From positions 1 through 38,002 of the forward strand of contig JAJZWB010000018.1 in the NCBI GenBank assembly GCA_021846845.1: a stretch of DNA of 38,002 bases, read 5' to 3'. Shown here one piece after another: positions 7,483 to 15,191 of this stretch. The stretch comes from Actinomycetes bacterium. Its GTDB lineage: Bacteria > Actinomycetota > Thermoleophilia > Solirubrobacterales > Solirubrobacteraceae. A program made the position numbers and the translations under genes. How positions within the stretch are numbered: position 1 is the stretch's first letter; each line of letters opens with the position of its first letter. The notes beneath the pieces were generated by a model, which saw only the letters and a list, made by a program, of their open reading frames with translations, ran no database searches and was not told where the DNA came from.

Positions 7483-8298
7483 GTGAGCCTCCCAGACCCC
7501 ACCCCCGACACCGCCGCACTGGTCACCGGCGCCTCGTCCGGGATCGGCGCCGCGATCGCGCGCGAGCTCGCGCAGCGGGGGCACGGCGTGCTCTTGGTGG
7601 CCCGCCGCCGTGACCGGCTGCGGGCGCTCGCGCGCCGGCTCGAGGCCGACCACGGCGTCCGCGCGGAGGCGCTCTCCTGCGACCTCGGCCGTCCGGCCTC
7701 GTGGCGGCGGCTCGCGGAGCGGGTCGCGGCGCTCGGCACGGAGGTCTCCGTGCTGGTCAACAACGCCGGCTTCGCGACCGGCGGCCCGTTCCACGAGTCC
7801 GACCTGGAGCGCGAGCTGGCACAGGTGCGCGTGCTCGTCGAGGCGGTCGTCGCACTGACGCGCGCCTTCCTGCCCGGCATGGTCGCCCGCGGCAGCGGCG
7901 CGGTGCTGAACGTGGCGTCGACCGCCGGGATGCAGCCGCTGCCATATTCGGCCGGCTACGCGGCCGCCAAGGCCTACGTGCTGAGCTTCTCAGAAGCGCT
8001 GCACCAGGAGCTCTGCGGCACCGGCGTCACCGTCACGGCCCTCGCGCCCGGGCCGGTCGAGACGGAGTTCTGGGACACCGCCGGCTGGCGGGTCGGCGGC
8101 GGAGCGTTCGAGAGCGCCGTGCCGAGACCGGCCTGGGTGACGGCGGAGGAGGCGGCCCAGGCCGCGGTGCGAGGGCTCGAGAGCGGGCGACGGGTGGTCG
8201 TGCCGGGCCTGCCCATCCGCGCCGGGATGCTCGCCGCCCGCTACGTCCCCAACGCGGTCAAGCTGCCGGCGATCGAATGGGCGATGCGCCGGCGCTGA
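7483..8298 (+). CDS. Short-chain dehydrogenase/reductase, classical type
   Basis: A 271-residue NAD(P)-dependent oxidoreductase of unknown substrate. It has TGASSGIG (15-22), NNAG at 93-96, Ser146 in NVASTAG, and the catalytic Tyr159-x3-Lys163 (GYAAAKAYV). The C-terminal part (FESAVPRPAWVTAEEAA and the following helix) resembles the YqjQ/DltE-type SDRs often annotated as ketoacyl or steroid reductases. The open frame runs back over fabD, but coding similarity begins at the GTG at 7483, which has GGAG upstream. It is divergent from the FAS-II operon; a link to lipid metabolism is only an inference from this. Confidence 0.82.
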   Translation: MSLPDPTPDTAALVTGASSGIGAAIARELAQRGHGVLLVARRRDRLRALARRLEADHGVRAEALSCDLGRPASWRRLAERVAALGTEVSVLVNNAGFATGGPFHESDLERELAQVRVLVEAVVALTRAFLPGMVARGSGAVLNVASTAGMQPLPYSAGYAAAKAYVLSFSEALHQELCGTGVTVTALAPGPVETEFWDTAGWRVGGGAFESAVPRPAWVTAEEAAQAAVRGLESGRRVVVPGLPIRAGMLAARYVPNAVKLPAIEWAMRRR

Positions 8299-8302
8299 GC
8301 GC

Positions 8303-8386
8303 GGGCGCGATCACCAGGCGCACCACGGGGCGCGATCACCAGGCGCACCACGGGCGCGATCACCAGGCGCACCACGGGCGCGATCA
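8303..8386. repeat. 24-bp tandem repeat, three copies plus a partial one
   Basis: Units at 8303-8326, 8328-8351 and 8352-8375 are identical, with one extra G between the first two. A fourth, partial unit at 8376-8386 contains the stop codon of the response regulator (TCA on this strand, 8384-8386). The array fills the gap between the convergent SDR and regulator genes. No spacers separate the units, so it is not a CRISPR. It looks like a small expansion that began at the 3' end of the regulator gene. Confidence 0.9.
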
Positions 8387-9028
8387 GGACAGCAGCCCGA
8401 TCCGCTGCGCCCGCTGCACGGCCTCGGCGCGGTTGCGCGCCTGCAGCTTGCGGTAGACGGCGCTGGTGTGCTCCTTGACCGTGTGCGGCGAGAGGTAGAG
8501 CTGCTCGGCGATCTCACGGTTGGTCGACCCGGCGGCGATCAGGTCCAGCACCGCGCGCTCTCGCTCGGTCAGAAGCGGCGCCGGCTGCTGGGCCGTGGGC
8601 TCGAACACCGTCATTCCCGAGCCGACCATGCGCACCGCGCGCGCCACCTCCCGCACCTCCCAATCCTTGGACACGAAGCCCGACGCACCCGCCGCGCGCG
8701 CGGCCGCCGGCGACATCCGGCCGGCGCCGGAGATCAGCAGCACGCGCGTCTCGGGTGAGGCTTCCCGGATCGAGCGGCAGACGTCGACGCCGGACTCGCC
8801 TGCCAGGAAGAGGTCCACGAGCGCGACGTCGGGGTGCAGCGTGGCGAGCAGGCCGAGCGCCTCCGCACCGGTCCGCGCCGCCAGGCACCGCTCCACCCAC
8901 GGCTGCTCCCCGAGCAGCACCCGGAAGCCCCAGTGCACGACGTCGTGGTCGTCCACCACCAGCACGCGCAGGCGCCGCTGCCGCGCTGCGGAGCGCCGGG
9001 CGCCCGGCCGCGCGGGCACGGCGCTCAT
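8384..9028 (-). CDS. NarL/FixJ-family response regulator
   Basis: A 214-residue DNA-binding response regulator. The receiver domain (about 20-140) has the acidic pocket Asp26/Asp27, the phospho-acceptor Asp72 in VALVDLF, and a conserved Lys in FVSKDWEV. The C-terminal LuxR-type helix-turn-helix is clear in LTERERAVLDLIAAGSTNRE and the following SPHTVKEH segment. The ATG at 9028 overlaps the histidine kinase stop as ATGA, with GGGAGG upstream as ribosome site, so the pair is translationally coupled. Its first 20 residues are an Arg/Ala-rich extension. The stop codon lies within the last unit of a tandem repeat array. Target genes are unknown. Confidence 0.92.
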   Translation of the reverse strand: MSAVPARPGARRSAARQRRLRVLVVDDHDVVHWGFRVLLGEQPWVERCLAARTGAEALGLLATLHPDVALVDLFLAGESGVDVCRSIREASPETRVLLISGAGRMSPAAARAAGASGFVSKDWEVREVARAVRMVGSGMTVFEPTAQQPAPLLTERERAVLDLIAAGSTNREIAEQLYLSPHTVKEHTSAVYRKLQARNRAEAVQRAQRIGLLS

Positions 9029-10200
9029 CCCCGCACCTCCCGCGCCACGCCCGCGCGCTCCCGCCCGAGGCCGCCACCGGACGCGCCCTCCAGCGGCACG
9101 ACCAGCCGCACTCGCCAGCTGCCATCGTCGGGATTGCCGAAATCGACTGTGCCGCCGTGCTGGAGCGCCTCGAACGCCGCCAGCCGCAGGCCCATTCCGG
9201 CGCCGCGCACCCCCGACCTCACGCCGTCGTTGCGCACCTCCAACATGAAGGTGTCGTGGTCGCCGCTCACCTCGACCTCCACCCTCGTGGCCGCGGCGTG
9301 CTTGGCGACGTTGCGCAGCGCCTCGGCCAGCACCGACTGGGCCAGCGGCTCGACGTCGACCGGGACCGAAACGCCCTCGGGCCAGTCGACGCGCACGGGC
9401 AGTCCGGGCGACTGCACCACGCGCGCCAGCTCCGCCGACAGCGTGGTCCCGGTCTCGTTGGACAGCGGGGCGAGCGGGCGCTCGAGCGCGCTGCGCAGGT
9501 CCGAGAGCGCCTCCTGGATCTCGGACGTGCATCGGTCCCGCTCGCCCCGATCCAGCGGCTTTGACGCGCTGAGCGCCAGCGAGACCCCGAACAGGCGCTG
9601 CATCACCCGCTCGTGGATCTCCCGCGCGAGCTCGAGCCGCTCGCCCAGGCGACGGTTGCGCTCCTGCTGGCGGGTCGCGTTGCGCGCCGTGGCGACCAGC
9701 GCGGCGGTCTTGCCGAGCGTCCACAGCAGGTGGCGCTCGCCGTCCGTGAGCTCGAACCGGCCGCCGCCGCGATCGGCGCAGATGACGCCGTAGGCTCGGC
9801 CGGCCGCGCTCAGCGGCGTGCACACAAGCGTGGTTATCCCGAACAGCCGCGCGTACTCCGCCGGAACCGCCTGCTCGATCTCGTCAGAGACGACCACGAC
9901 GGCGTCCTGCAGCAGGGCCTGCTGGGCGATCGGCGCCGAGACCAGGGCCGGCGAGGGCTTCAGGGTGGACAGCTGCGAGAACGACGTTCCGTGCGAGCCG
10001 ACCGCGCGGACGCGGCGGCGCCCGGCGTCGGCCATGAAGATCGCGGCGCGGCGCATTGTCGTCAGCCGGCAGATCGCCTCGCAGATCCGGTCATAGAACT
10101 CCGTCGACGAGGTGTCGGTGTCCAGCTCGGCGAGCAGCTCGACGAACACCTCCAGCGGCTCGACGCCCGCGAACAGCGATGGCGGGCGCTCGACGCTCAC
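9025..10200 (-). CDS. GAF-domain sensor histidine kinase (HisKA_3 type)
   Basis: A soluble, 391-residue kinase partner of the following response regulator. No membrane segment is visible. A GAF sensor domain covers about 30-175. The dimerisation region carries the phosphorylated His196 in LAREIHERVMQRL, and the ATPase domain has an N-box in EALRNVAKHA (about 293-302) and a G-box in GAGMGLRLAAF. The GAF domain suggests a cytoplasmic signal such as a small molecule or redox cofactor. I chose GTG at 10200 because AGGGGGG lies nine bases upstream; a TTG at 10209 would sit directly on that site. The gene follows fbiC by 15 bases on the same strand, so it may be co-transcribed with F420 synthesis. 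Confidence 0.9.
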   Translation of the reverse strand: MSVERPPSLFAGVEPLEVFVELLAELDTDTSSTEFYDRICEAICRLTTMRRAAIFMADAGRRRVRAVGSHGTSFSQLSTLKPSPALVSAPIAQQALLQDAVVVVSDEIEQAVPAEYARLFGITTLVCTPLSAAGRAYGVICADRGGGRFELTDGERHLLWTLGKTAALVATARNATRQQERNRRLGERLELAREIHERVMQRLFGVSLALSASKPLDRGERDRCTSEIQEALSDLRSALERPLAPLSNETGTTLSAELARVVQSPGLPVRVDWPEGVSVPVDVEPLAQSVLAEALRNVAKHAAATRVEVEVSGDHDTFMLEVRNDGVRSGVRGAGMGLRLAAFEALQHGGTVDFGNPDDGSWRVRLVVPLEGASGGGLGRERAGVAREVRG

Positions 10201-10215
10201 GCCCCACAACCCCCC

Positions 10216-12438
10216 TCAGAGCACACCAACAGGAGCCAGCTCATAACGACGCCGGATCCCATACAACGTCGTGCGCTCAGCAGCCGGCCGCCCCGCACGA
10301 TGCGCCGCAGCGACCAGATCCACCGGATCCAACCGCACACCATGCGCACTACCCGCCATCCGACTGATCGACTCCTCCATCAAGGTCCCACCCAAATCGT
10401 TGACACCCCACCCAAGCGCCTCAGTCGCCAACCCCAACCCCATCTTGACCCAACTGGCCTGCAAACTCACGACACTCTCACCAAGCGCAAGACGAAACAC
10501 CGCCGTGTGCTTGAGATTCTCAGCCTCAGAGATCTCCTCCACACCATGCACCCGCCCCAACAACGTCTGATACGGAACAAACGACAACGGCACAAACTCC
10601 GTGAACCCACCCGTGCGCTCCTGCACATCACGCACCACCCGCATGTGCTCAGCCAACTCCGACGGCTCCTCGATATGACCAAACATCACCGTCGCGGTCG
10701 AACGAAGCCCCACCGCATGACACGCCTCGATGATCTCCACCCACCTACCCACCGGCAGCTTGTTAGGCGAGATCCGCTCACGCACCCCATCATGCAACAC
10801 CTCCGCCGCGGTCCCCGGAGTCGAACCCAACCCCGCATCAACCAACCGCTCAAACACCTCCCGCGGCCCAAGACCCGAGACATCGCACATATGCGCGACC
10901 TCCATCGGCGAATAAGCATGCAGATGCAACCCCGGCGCCAACCGCTTAGCCAACCGCAACCAACCCAGATAATCCTCAAGCCCCCAATCAGGATGAATCC
11001 CCGACTGCATACACAACTCAGTCGCACCCGCCGCTACCGCCTCACCCACCCGCTCCTCAAACTCCCCCACCGAATGCTCATACGCATCCGGCGACCGCCG
11101 CGAACGCCCAAACCCACAAAACGCACACCCAACCACACACACGTTCGACACATTGATATTCCGATTCACCACAAACGTGACCGTGTCCCCCGCCACCCGC
11201 GCCCGCAACTCATCCGCCGCAGCCCGAATGTCCTCAATCACCCCCACCCGACGCTCAGCAAACAACGCCGTCAACTCCCCCACCGACAACCGAACCCCAT
11301 CCCGCGCACGCTCAACCGCCCTCGGCGCCACACCATCACCAACCGCCGCGACCGACACACGCCCACTACCCCGACGCGGGATAAACGACCAATACCGACT
11401 CCGGATCACATCCAACACCGCATCCGACACCCACTCCGGATCGATGAACTGCGGATACACACACAACCGCTCAGACAACGCCCACCCATCCCGCGCCAAC
11501 CGACGACGCACCTGCGACGGCGACGGAAACGGATGCTCAGGCGAGATGTGATCCCCATTAGCGCTCAACCCACCAAGATCAGTCGCACCCGCAGCCACAA
11601 GCTCAGGCCACCAATCAGACAGATTCGGAGGCACCTGCACCCCAACCCCCGGCAACAACCGCCGCGCCTCGGCGACCAAACGCCGCATATCCCCAACAGA
11701 CACCGGACACGCCCAACCCGGCGCATCCACCACAGGCCCACCCGAAACCCCCGTACGCCAATACTCCCGCGCCGCCTCATCAGCGATCACCGCCGGCTCA
11801 CGACCGTAATAGCGCCGATGCGGCACAAAATTCTGAAGGATCACCTCCTGCAGATGCCCAAACCGCTCATGCACCCCCGCCAACGCCTCAAGCGACGCCA
11901 TCCGCTCATCCTCAGACTCCCCGATCCCCACCAACACCCCACTCGTGAACGCAACCCTCAACTCCCCCGCCCAACCAATCGACTCCAACCGACGCAAAGG
12001 ATGCTTAGACGGCGACCCCGCATGCACCGTCTCCATCAACCGCTCAGAAACCGACTCCAACATCAACCCCTGCGACGCCGTCACCTCACGCAACCGCGCC
12101 AGATCACCCCGATCCAAAACCCCCAAATTCGTATGCGGCAACAACCCCCGCTCCAAAGCCCGCTCACAAACCCAAACCACATACGAAACAAAATCCGAAA
12201 ACCCAAACTCCGCCAACCGCGCAGCCACACCCCCATGCAAATCAGGACCCTCCCCCGTCAACACCAACAACTCCTTGGCCCGATGACGAGAAACCGCCCG
12301 ATCCAAAACCCCCAACACCTCATCCGGCGCATGCAGATGCGCACCATGCGTCACAAACGCACAGTACTTGCAATAACACCGACACGTCCGACTCAAAGAC
12401 AGCGTGACGTTACGGCTGAACGTGACGCGGCGACTCAT
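10216..12438 (-). CDS. fbiC: FO synthase FbiC (fused CofG and CofH)
   Basis: FbiC makes the deazaflavin FO, the chromophore of F420, from tyrosine and a flavin precursor. The 740-residue protein has two radical-SAM halves. The CofG half has Cys19-x3-Cys23-x2-Cys26 (CRCYCKYCAF) and the CofH half has Cys434-x3-Cys438-x2-Cys441 (CVVGCAFCGF). It starts at ATG 12438, ten bases after a TAGAAT box and with no ribosome site, so it is probably leaderless. The codon use is very odd. After about 13 ordinary codons nearly all codons end in G or T, and TTG is common; from 11100 back to 10981 none of 40 codons ends in C. Neighbouring genes favour C and G. This points to transfer from a different genome or to strand-specific C-to-T change. 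The active-site motifs are intact, so the gene is probably functional. Confidence 0.95.
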   Translation of the reverse strand: MSRRVTFSRNVTLSLSRTCRCYCKYCAFVTHGAHLHAPDEVLGVLDRAVSRHRAKELLVLTGEGPDLHGGVAARLAEFGFSDFVSYVVWVCERALERGLLPHTNLGVLDRGDLARLREVTASQGLMLESVSERLMETVHAGSPSKHPLRRLESIGWAGELRVAFTSGVLVGIGESEDERMASLEALAGVHERFGHLQEVILQNFVPHRRYYGREPAVIADEAAREYWRTGVSGGPVVDAPGWACPVSVGDMRRLVAEARRLLPGVGVQVPPNLSDWWPELVAAGATDLGGLSANGDHISPEHPFPSPSQVRRRLARDGWALSERLCVYPQFIDPEWVSDAVLDVIRSRYWSFIPRRGSGRVSVAAVGDGVAPRAVERARDGVRLSVGELTALFAERRVGVIEDIRAAADELRARVAGDTVTFVVNRNINVSNVCVVGCAFCGFGRSRRSPDAYEHSVGEFEERVGEAVAAGATELCMQSGIHPDWGLEDYLGWLRLAKRLAPGLHLHAYSPMEVAHMCDVSGLGPREVFERLVDAGLGSTPGTAAEVLHDGVRERISPNKLPVGRWVEIIEACHAVGLRSTATVMFGHIEEPSELAEHMRVVRDVQERTGGFTEFVPLSFVPYQTLLGRVHGVEEISEAENLKHTAVFRLALGESVVSLQASWVKMGLGLATEALGWGVNDLGGTLMEESISRMAGSAHGVRLDPVDLVAAAHRAGRPAAERTTLYGIRRRYELAPVGVL

Positions 12439-12448
12439 GCAGGACGGG

Positions 12449-12454
12449 ATTCTA
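12449..12454 (-). promoter_or_regulatory. Probable -10 box of fbiC
   Basis: Minus strand TAGAAT, ten bases before the fbiC ATG, with no Shine-Dalgarno sequence between. It is one of the best matches to the -10 consensus in the window. Confidence 0.55.
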
Positions 12455-12510
12455 GGGGGCGAGTCGCCGAGCCTGCTGCCAGGGGCGCGACGCGGGCGGA
12501 CCGGGCCGCA

Positions 12511-12516
12511 TATCCT
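12511..12516 (+). promoter_or_regulatory. Probable -10 box of the NMT1-like lipoprotein gene
   Basis: TATCCT followed by eight bases and GTG at 12525. The same TATCCT-N8-start arrangement recurs before the ygfZ-like and desaturase genes. The promoter is back to back with that of fbiC. Confidence 0.5.
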
Positions 12517-12524
12517 GGCCGCCC

Positions 12525-13520
12525 GTGCGACGCAGGCCATCACCCCGGTTCGTGTTCATGGTCGCCGCCTCGCTCGCGTTGGTCCTGGCGCTCGCGGGGT
12601 GCGGCTCCTCCTCCCCCCGGCGCCTGCGCCCGGCCACGCTGGTGCTCGACTTCACCCCCAACCCGGTTCACGTCGGGATCTATACGGCGCTCGCGCGTGG
12701 CTACGACCACGCCGCCGGGATCGCGCTGCACGTGATCGCCCCGTCGGCGTCGACCGACGCGATCTCGCTGCTTGAGACCGGGAGCGTGGACTTCGCGATC
12801 CTGGACATCCATGACCTGGCCATCGCGCGCGAGCGCGGCCAGCCGATCGTCGGCATCCTGCCGATCGTGGAGCGGCCGCTGGCCGCGGTGATCGCAGCCC
12901 CGTCGATCCGCAGCCCGAGCATGCTGCGGGGACGGACGGTGGGGATCACCGGAGCCCCGTCCGACACCGCCGTCCTGGACTCGATCGTCTCCGGCTCCGG
13001 CGGCGATCCCAGATCGCTGCACACGATCACGATCGGCTACAACGCGGTCGCGGACCTGCTGGCGGGGAGGGTCTCCGCCGCCACGGCGTTCTGGAACGAC
13101 GAGGGCGTCACCCTGGCCAGGCGCCGACCCGGGTTCCATGTCTTCCGGGTCGACGCCTACGGAGCCCCCTCCTACCCGGAGCTTGTCGTCTGCACGACCG
13201 CGCGCCGCCTGCGCGCCGACCCGGGCCTGGTGCGCGCGGTGGTGCGCACCCTCGTGCGGGGCTACGACACAGCGCTCGCCGACCCCGCGCTCGGCCAGAG
13301 CTCGCTGGAGTCGCTCGTCCCCGGCCTGGACCACGGGCTCGACGGCGCCGAGCTGCGGGCGCTGCGGCCCGCGTTCACCGGGCCCGAGGGGCGTTTCGGC
13401 GTGCTGGACATGCCGCTGCTGCGGTCCTGGGCGCGATGGGAGTCCCGGTTCGGGATCGTCAGGCGAACGCCCGACGTCTCCACGATGTTCGATCCGAGCT
13501 TCGCGCCGTCCGCCGGCTGA
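12525..13520 (+). CDS. NMT1/ThiY-like ABC substrate-binding lipoprotein
   Basis: A 331-residue extracytoplasmic solute-binding protein. The N terminus is a lipoprotein signal: basic MRRR, a hydrophobic stretch, and the lipobox LALAGC with Cys26 as lipid anchor. The mature part begins with LVLDFTPNPVHVGIYTALARG, close to the NMT1/THI5-like proteins that bind the thiamine pyrimidine precursor or its degradation products. These are periplasmic-binding-protein type II folds. No ABC permease or ATPase gene is adjacent, so the transporter partner must be elsewhere or the protein acts alone. The GTG start is eight bases from a TATCCT box. The ligand (pyrimidine, riboflavin-like or other) is not decided by the sequence. 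Confidence 0.8.
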   Translation: MRRRPSPRFVFMVAASLALVLALAGCGSSSPRRLRPATLVLDFTPNPVHVGIYTALARGYDHAAGIALHVIAPSASTDAISLLETGSVDFAILDIHDLAIARERGQPIVGILPIVERPLAAVIAAPSIRSPSMLRGRTVGITGAPSDTAVLDSIVSGSGGDPRSLHTITIGYNAVADLLAGRVSAATAFWNDEGVTLARRRPGFHVFRVDAYGAPSYPELVVCTTARRLRADPGLVRAVVRTLVRGYDTALADPALGQSSLESLVPGLDHGLDGAELRALRPAFTGPEGRFGVLDMPLLRSWARWESRFGIVRRTPDVSTMFDPSFAPSAG

Positions 13521-13660
13521 CGTCGGATCGGAGCGCACCGGCTGACCGCGGCTCGGCTACGCCTGCTGGCCGCGGATCGGCGCGCCCCGACTGACCGCGG
13601 GCCGGCTACGCCCGTTGGCCGCGGATCGGCGCGCCGGCCGACCGGGGATCGGCGCGCGCC
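13513..13660. repeat. 49-bp tandem repeat downstream of the lipoprotein gene
   Basis: Two units of exactly 49 bases lie at 13538-13586 and 13587-13635, differing at a handful of positions, followed by a degenerate third part to about 13660. Units begin with CCGGCTGA, or CCGACTGA in the second. CCGGCTGA is also the last eight bases of the upstream gene including its stop (13513-13520), followed there by a shortened unit. The array fills the gap to the convergent hypothetical gene at 13675. Confidence 0.8.
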
Positions 13661-13674
13661 GGTTGGAGGAGCCG

Positions 13675-14037
13675 CTACTGGGCGCGGATCGCCTTGAACT
13701 CGCGCCTGGCGGTCTCGGTGCGCCCCCACATCTGCATCACCTCGGCCCGGCCGGTGCGCACCTCGCGAAGCGCTAGCTCGCCCTCGAAGCCGCCCTCGTC
13801 GAGCAGCCGAAGGGCGAGCTGGACGGCGGCGACGGAGGCGGCGTGTCCGAACCTGTGCGCCACCGCGATCCGCCAGTGCCAGTCGTGCCTGGAGTACGGC
13901 TGCGCGTTGCAGGCCACCAGCAGGATCGCCGCGTCGACGTAGCGCGACTCGTCGAAGATCCGCAGGTCCAGCTCAAGGTCGGTCCAGTCGTCGGGCAGGG
14001 GCGCGACGATCTCCTCGAAGGTCCGGGCGAGCGACAT
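13675..14037 (-). CDS. Conserved hypothetical protein, 120 residues
   Basis: I do not assign a function. The protein is soluble with no signal or membrane segment and has a Trp/His-rich centre (RHDWHWRIAVAHRFGHAA, about 50-67) followed by amphipathic helices. It ends in a basic segment. The start ATG at 14037 is seven bases after TACGCT on the minus strand, a leaderless-type arrangement, and third codon positions are G/C-rich as in true genes here. It stands alone between the lipoprotein gene (convergent) and the ygfZ-like gene (divergent). My impression is that it belongs to a family of uncharacterised actinobacterial proteins, which a homology search could confirm. Confidence 0.7.
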   Translation of the reverse strand: MSLARTFEEIVAPLPDDWTDLELDLRIFDESRYVDAAILLVACNAQPYSRHDWHWRIAVAHRFGHAASVAAVQLALRLLDEGGFEGELALREVRTGRAEVMQMWGRTETARREFKAIRAQ

Positions 14038-14044
14038 CGCCGCA

Positions 14045-14050
14045 AGCGTA
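14045..14050 (-). promoter_or_regulatory. Probable -10 box of the 120-residue protein gene
   Basis: Minus strand TACGCT, seven bases before the ATG at 14037; no ribosome site is visible. Confidence 0.45.
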
Positions 14051-14163
14051 TCGCCGCACCGGCCGCCGCGTCAGCCGGCGGGCCACGGCGGCGGTCGTCC
14101 CGCCCGCTATCTCCGACCCGATCGGGATCGGTGACGATCCACGATCGCGGCCCGGGCTGCTCC

Positions 14164-14169
14164 TATCCT
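14164..14169 (+). promoter_or_regulatory. Probable -10 box of the ygfZ-like gene
   Basis: TATCCT, eight bases, then GTG at 14178; the spacer CAGGGAC could also act as a weak ribosome site. Confidence 0.5.
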
Positions 14170-14177
14170 TCAGGGAC

Positions 14178-15191
14178 GTGTCCGCACCGGCCGTCTCGCC
14201 CTCCGACTACCGCGCCGTGACCGAGGCCTGCGGGCTGGTGGACCGCTCCGACCGCGGCAAGCTCGCGCTCACCGGAGTGGACGCCAAGCGCTTCATGCAG
14301 GGTCAGGTGACCAACGACGTCGAGGCGCTGCGACCCGGAGCGGGGTGCTATGCGGCCTTCCTGACCCCCAAGGGCAAGATGCTCGGAGACGTGCGGATCC
14401 TCGACGCCGGCATGGAGCGAATCGAGGACGGTGGGTCTGGCCCGGTCGTGCCCGGCACCGGGGAGCCCGTGCAGGTGCTCCTGCTCGACACCGAGCGCGT
14501 CGCGCTCCAGGAGCTGTTCAACATGGTGCGGCGGTTCAGCATCGGATACGACGTCCAGCTGCACAAGCAGACGCTGCAGAAGGGGCTTCTCTCGCTGGTC
14601 GGCCCGGCGGCCGCGGAGATCGCCGCGATCGACGGCCTGCCCGAGGACGAGGACGCCCACCTGCCCGCCGAGGTCGACGGGATAGCGGCGCGCGCGGTCC
14701 GCACCGACCTCGGGATCGACCTGATCTGCGACGCGGCCGACACCGACGCGCTGGCGCGAGCGCTGGAGCGCCGCGGCGCCGAGCCGGTCGCGGAGTCGGC
14801 CGCGGACTGCGTGCGGATCGAGCGCGGCAGACCGCGATTCGGGATCGACCTGGACGACACCGTGATCCCACAGGAGGCCGACCTCAACCAGCGGGCGGTG
14901 TCGTTCACCAAGGGCTGCTACGTCGGCCAGGAAACGGTCGCGCGCCTCTACTACCGGGGCAAGCCCAACCGGCGCCTGCGCGGGGTGCGGCTCGCCGAGC
15001 CGGCCTGGACCGGGGCCGAGATCATGTTCGGGGACCGGGCCGTGGGACGCCTTGGCAGCGTCACCGAATCTCCGGTCCTCGGGGCGATCGCCCTCGCCAT
15101 CGTGCGCCGAGAGGCGCCGCCCGGGTCCCACGTCAGGGTCGGGTCAGACCGGATCCAGGGCGTCGTGGTCGAGCTGCCGTTCGCCGCCTGA
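14178..15191 (+). CDS. ygfZ: YgfZ/GcvT-like folate-binding protein
   Basis: A 337-residue relative of the glycine-cleavage T-protein. The signature of the YgfZ group, KGCYVGQE, is at 245-252 with the conserved Cys247. An N-terminal GcvT-like segment (about 30-70, GVDAKRFMQGQVTNDVEAL) and a C-terminal barrel domain are visible. YgfZ (IBA57 in eukaryotes) helps assemble or repair iron-sulfur clusters in some enzymes using tetrahydrofolate. That would be relevant to radical-SAM enzymes such as FbiC nearby, but this link is inference. The gene overlaps the convergent exonuclease/GIY-YIG gene tail to tail by 48 bases. It is likely leaderless. Confidence 0.87.
   Translation: MSAPAVSPSDYRAVTEACGLVDRSDRGKLALTGVDAKRFMQGQVTNDVEALRPGAGCYAAFLTPKGKMLGDVRILDAGMERIEDGGSGPVVPGTGEPVQVLLLDTERVALQELFNMVRRFSIGYDVQLHKQTLQKGLLSLVGPAAAEIAAIDGLPEDEDAHLPAEVDGIAARAVRTDLGIDLICDAADTDALARALERRGAEPVAESAADCVRIERGRPRFGIDLDDTVIPQEADLNQRAVSFTKGCYVGQETVARLYYRGKPNRRLRGVRLAEPAWTGAEIMFGDRAVGRLGSVTESPVLGAIALAIVRREAPPGSHVRVGSDRIQGVVVELPFAA

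Noticed and set aside
8303-8386. CRISPR array
   Set aside because: The 24-bp units are joined directly, without spacers, and no cas gene is nearby.
9613-12735. A 1040-residue open frame on the plus strand opposite fbiC
   Set aside because: It is an antisense artefact of the C-poor fbiC coding strand. The translation is a low-complexity run of Pro, His, Arg and Thr with no domain, while the opposite strand encodes a clear FbiC.
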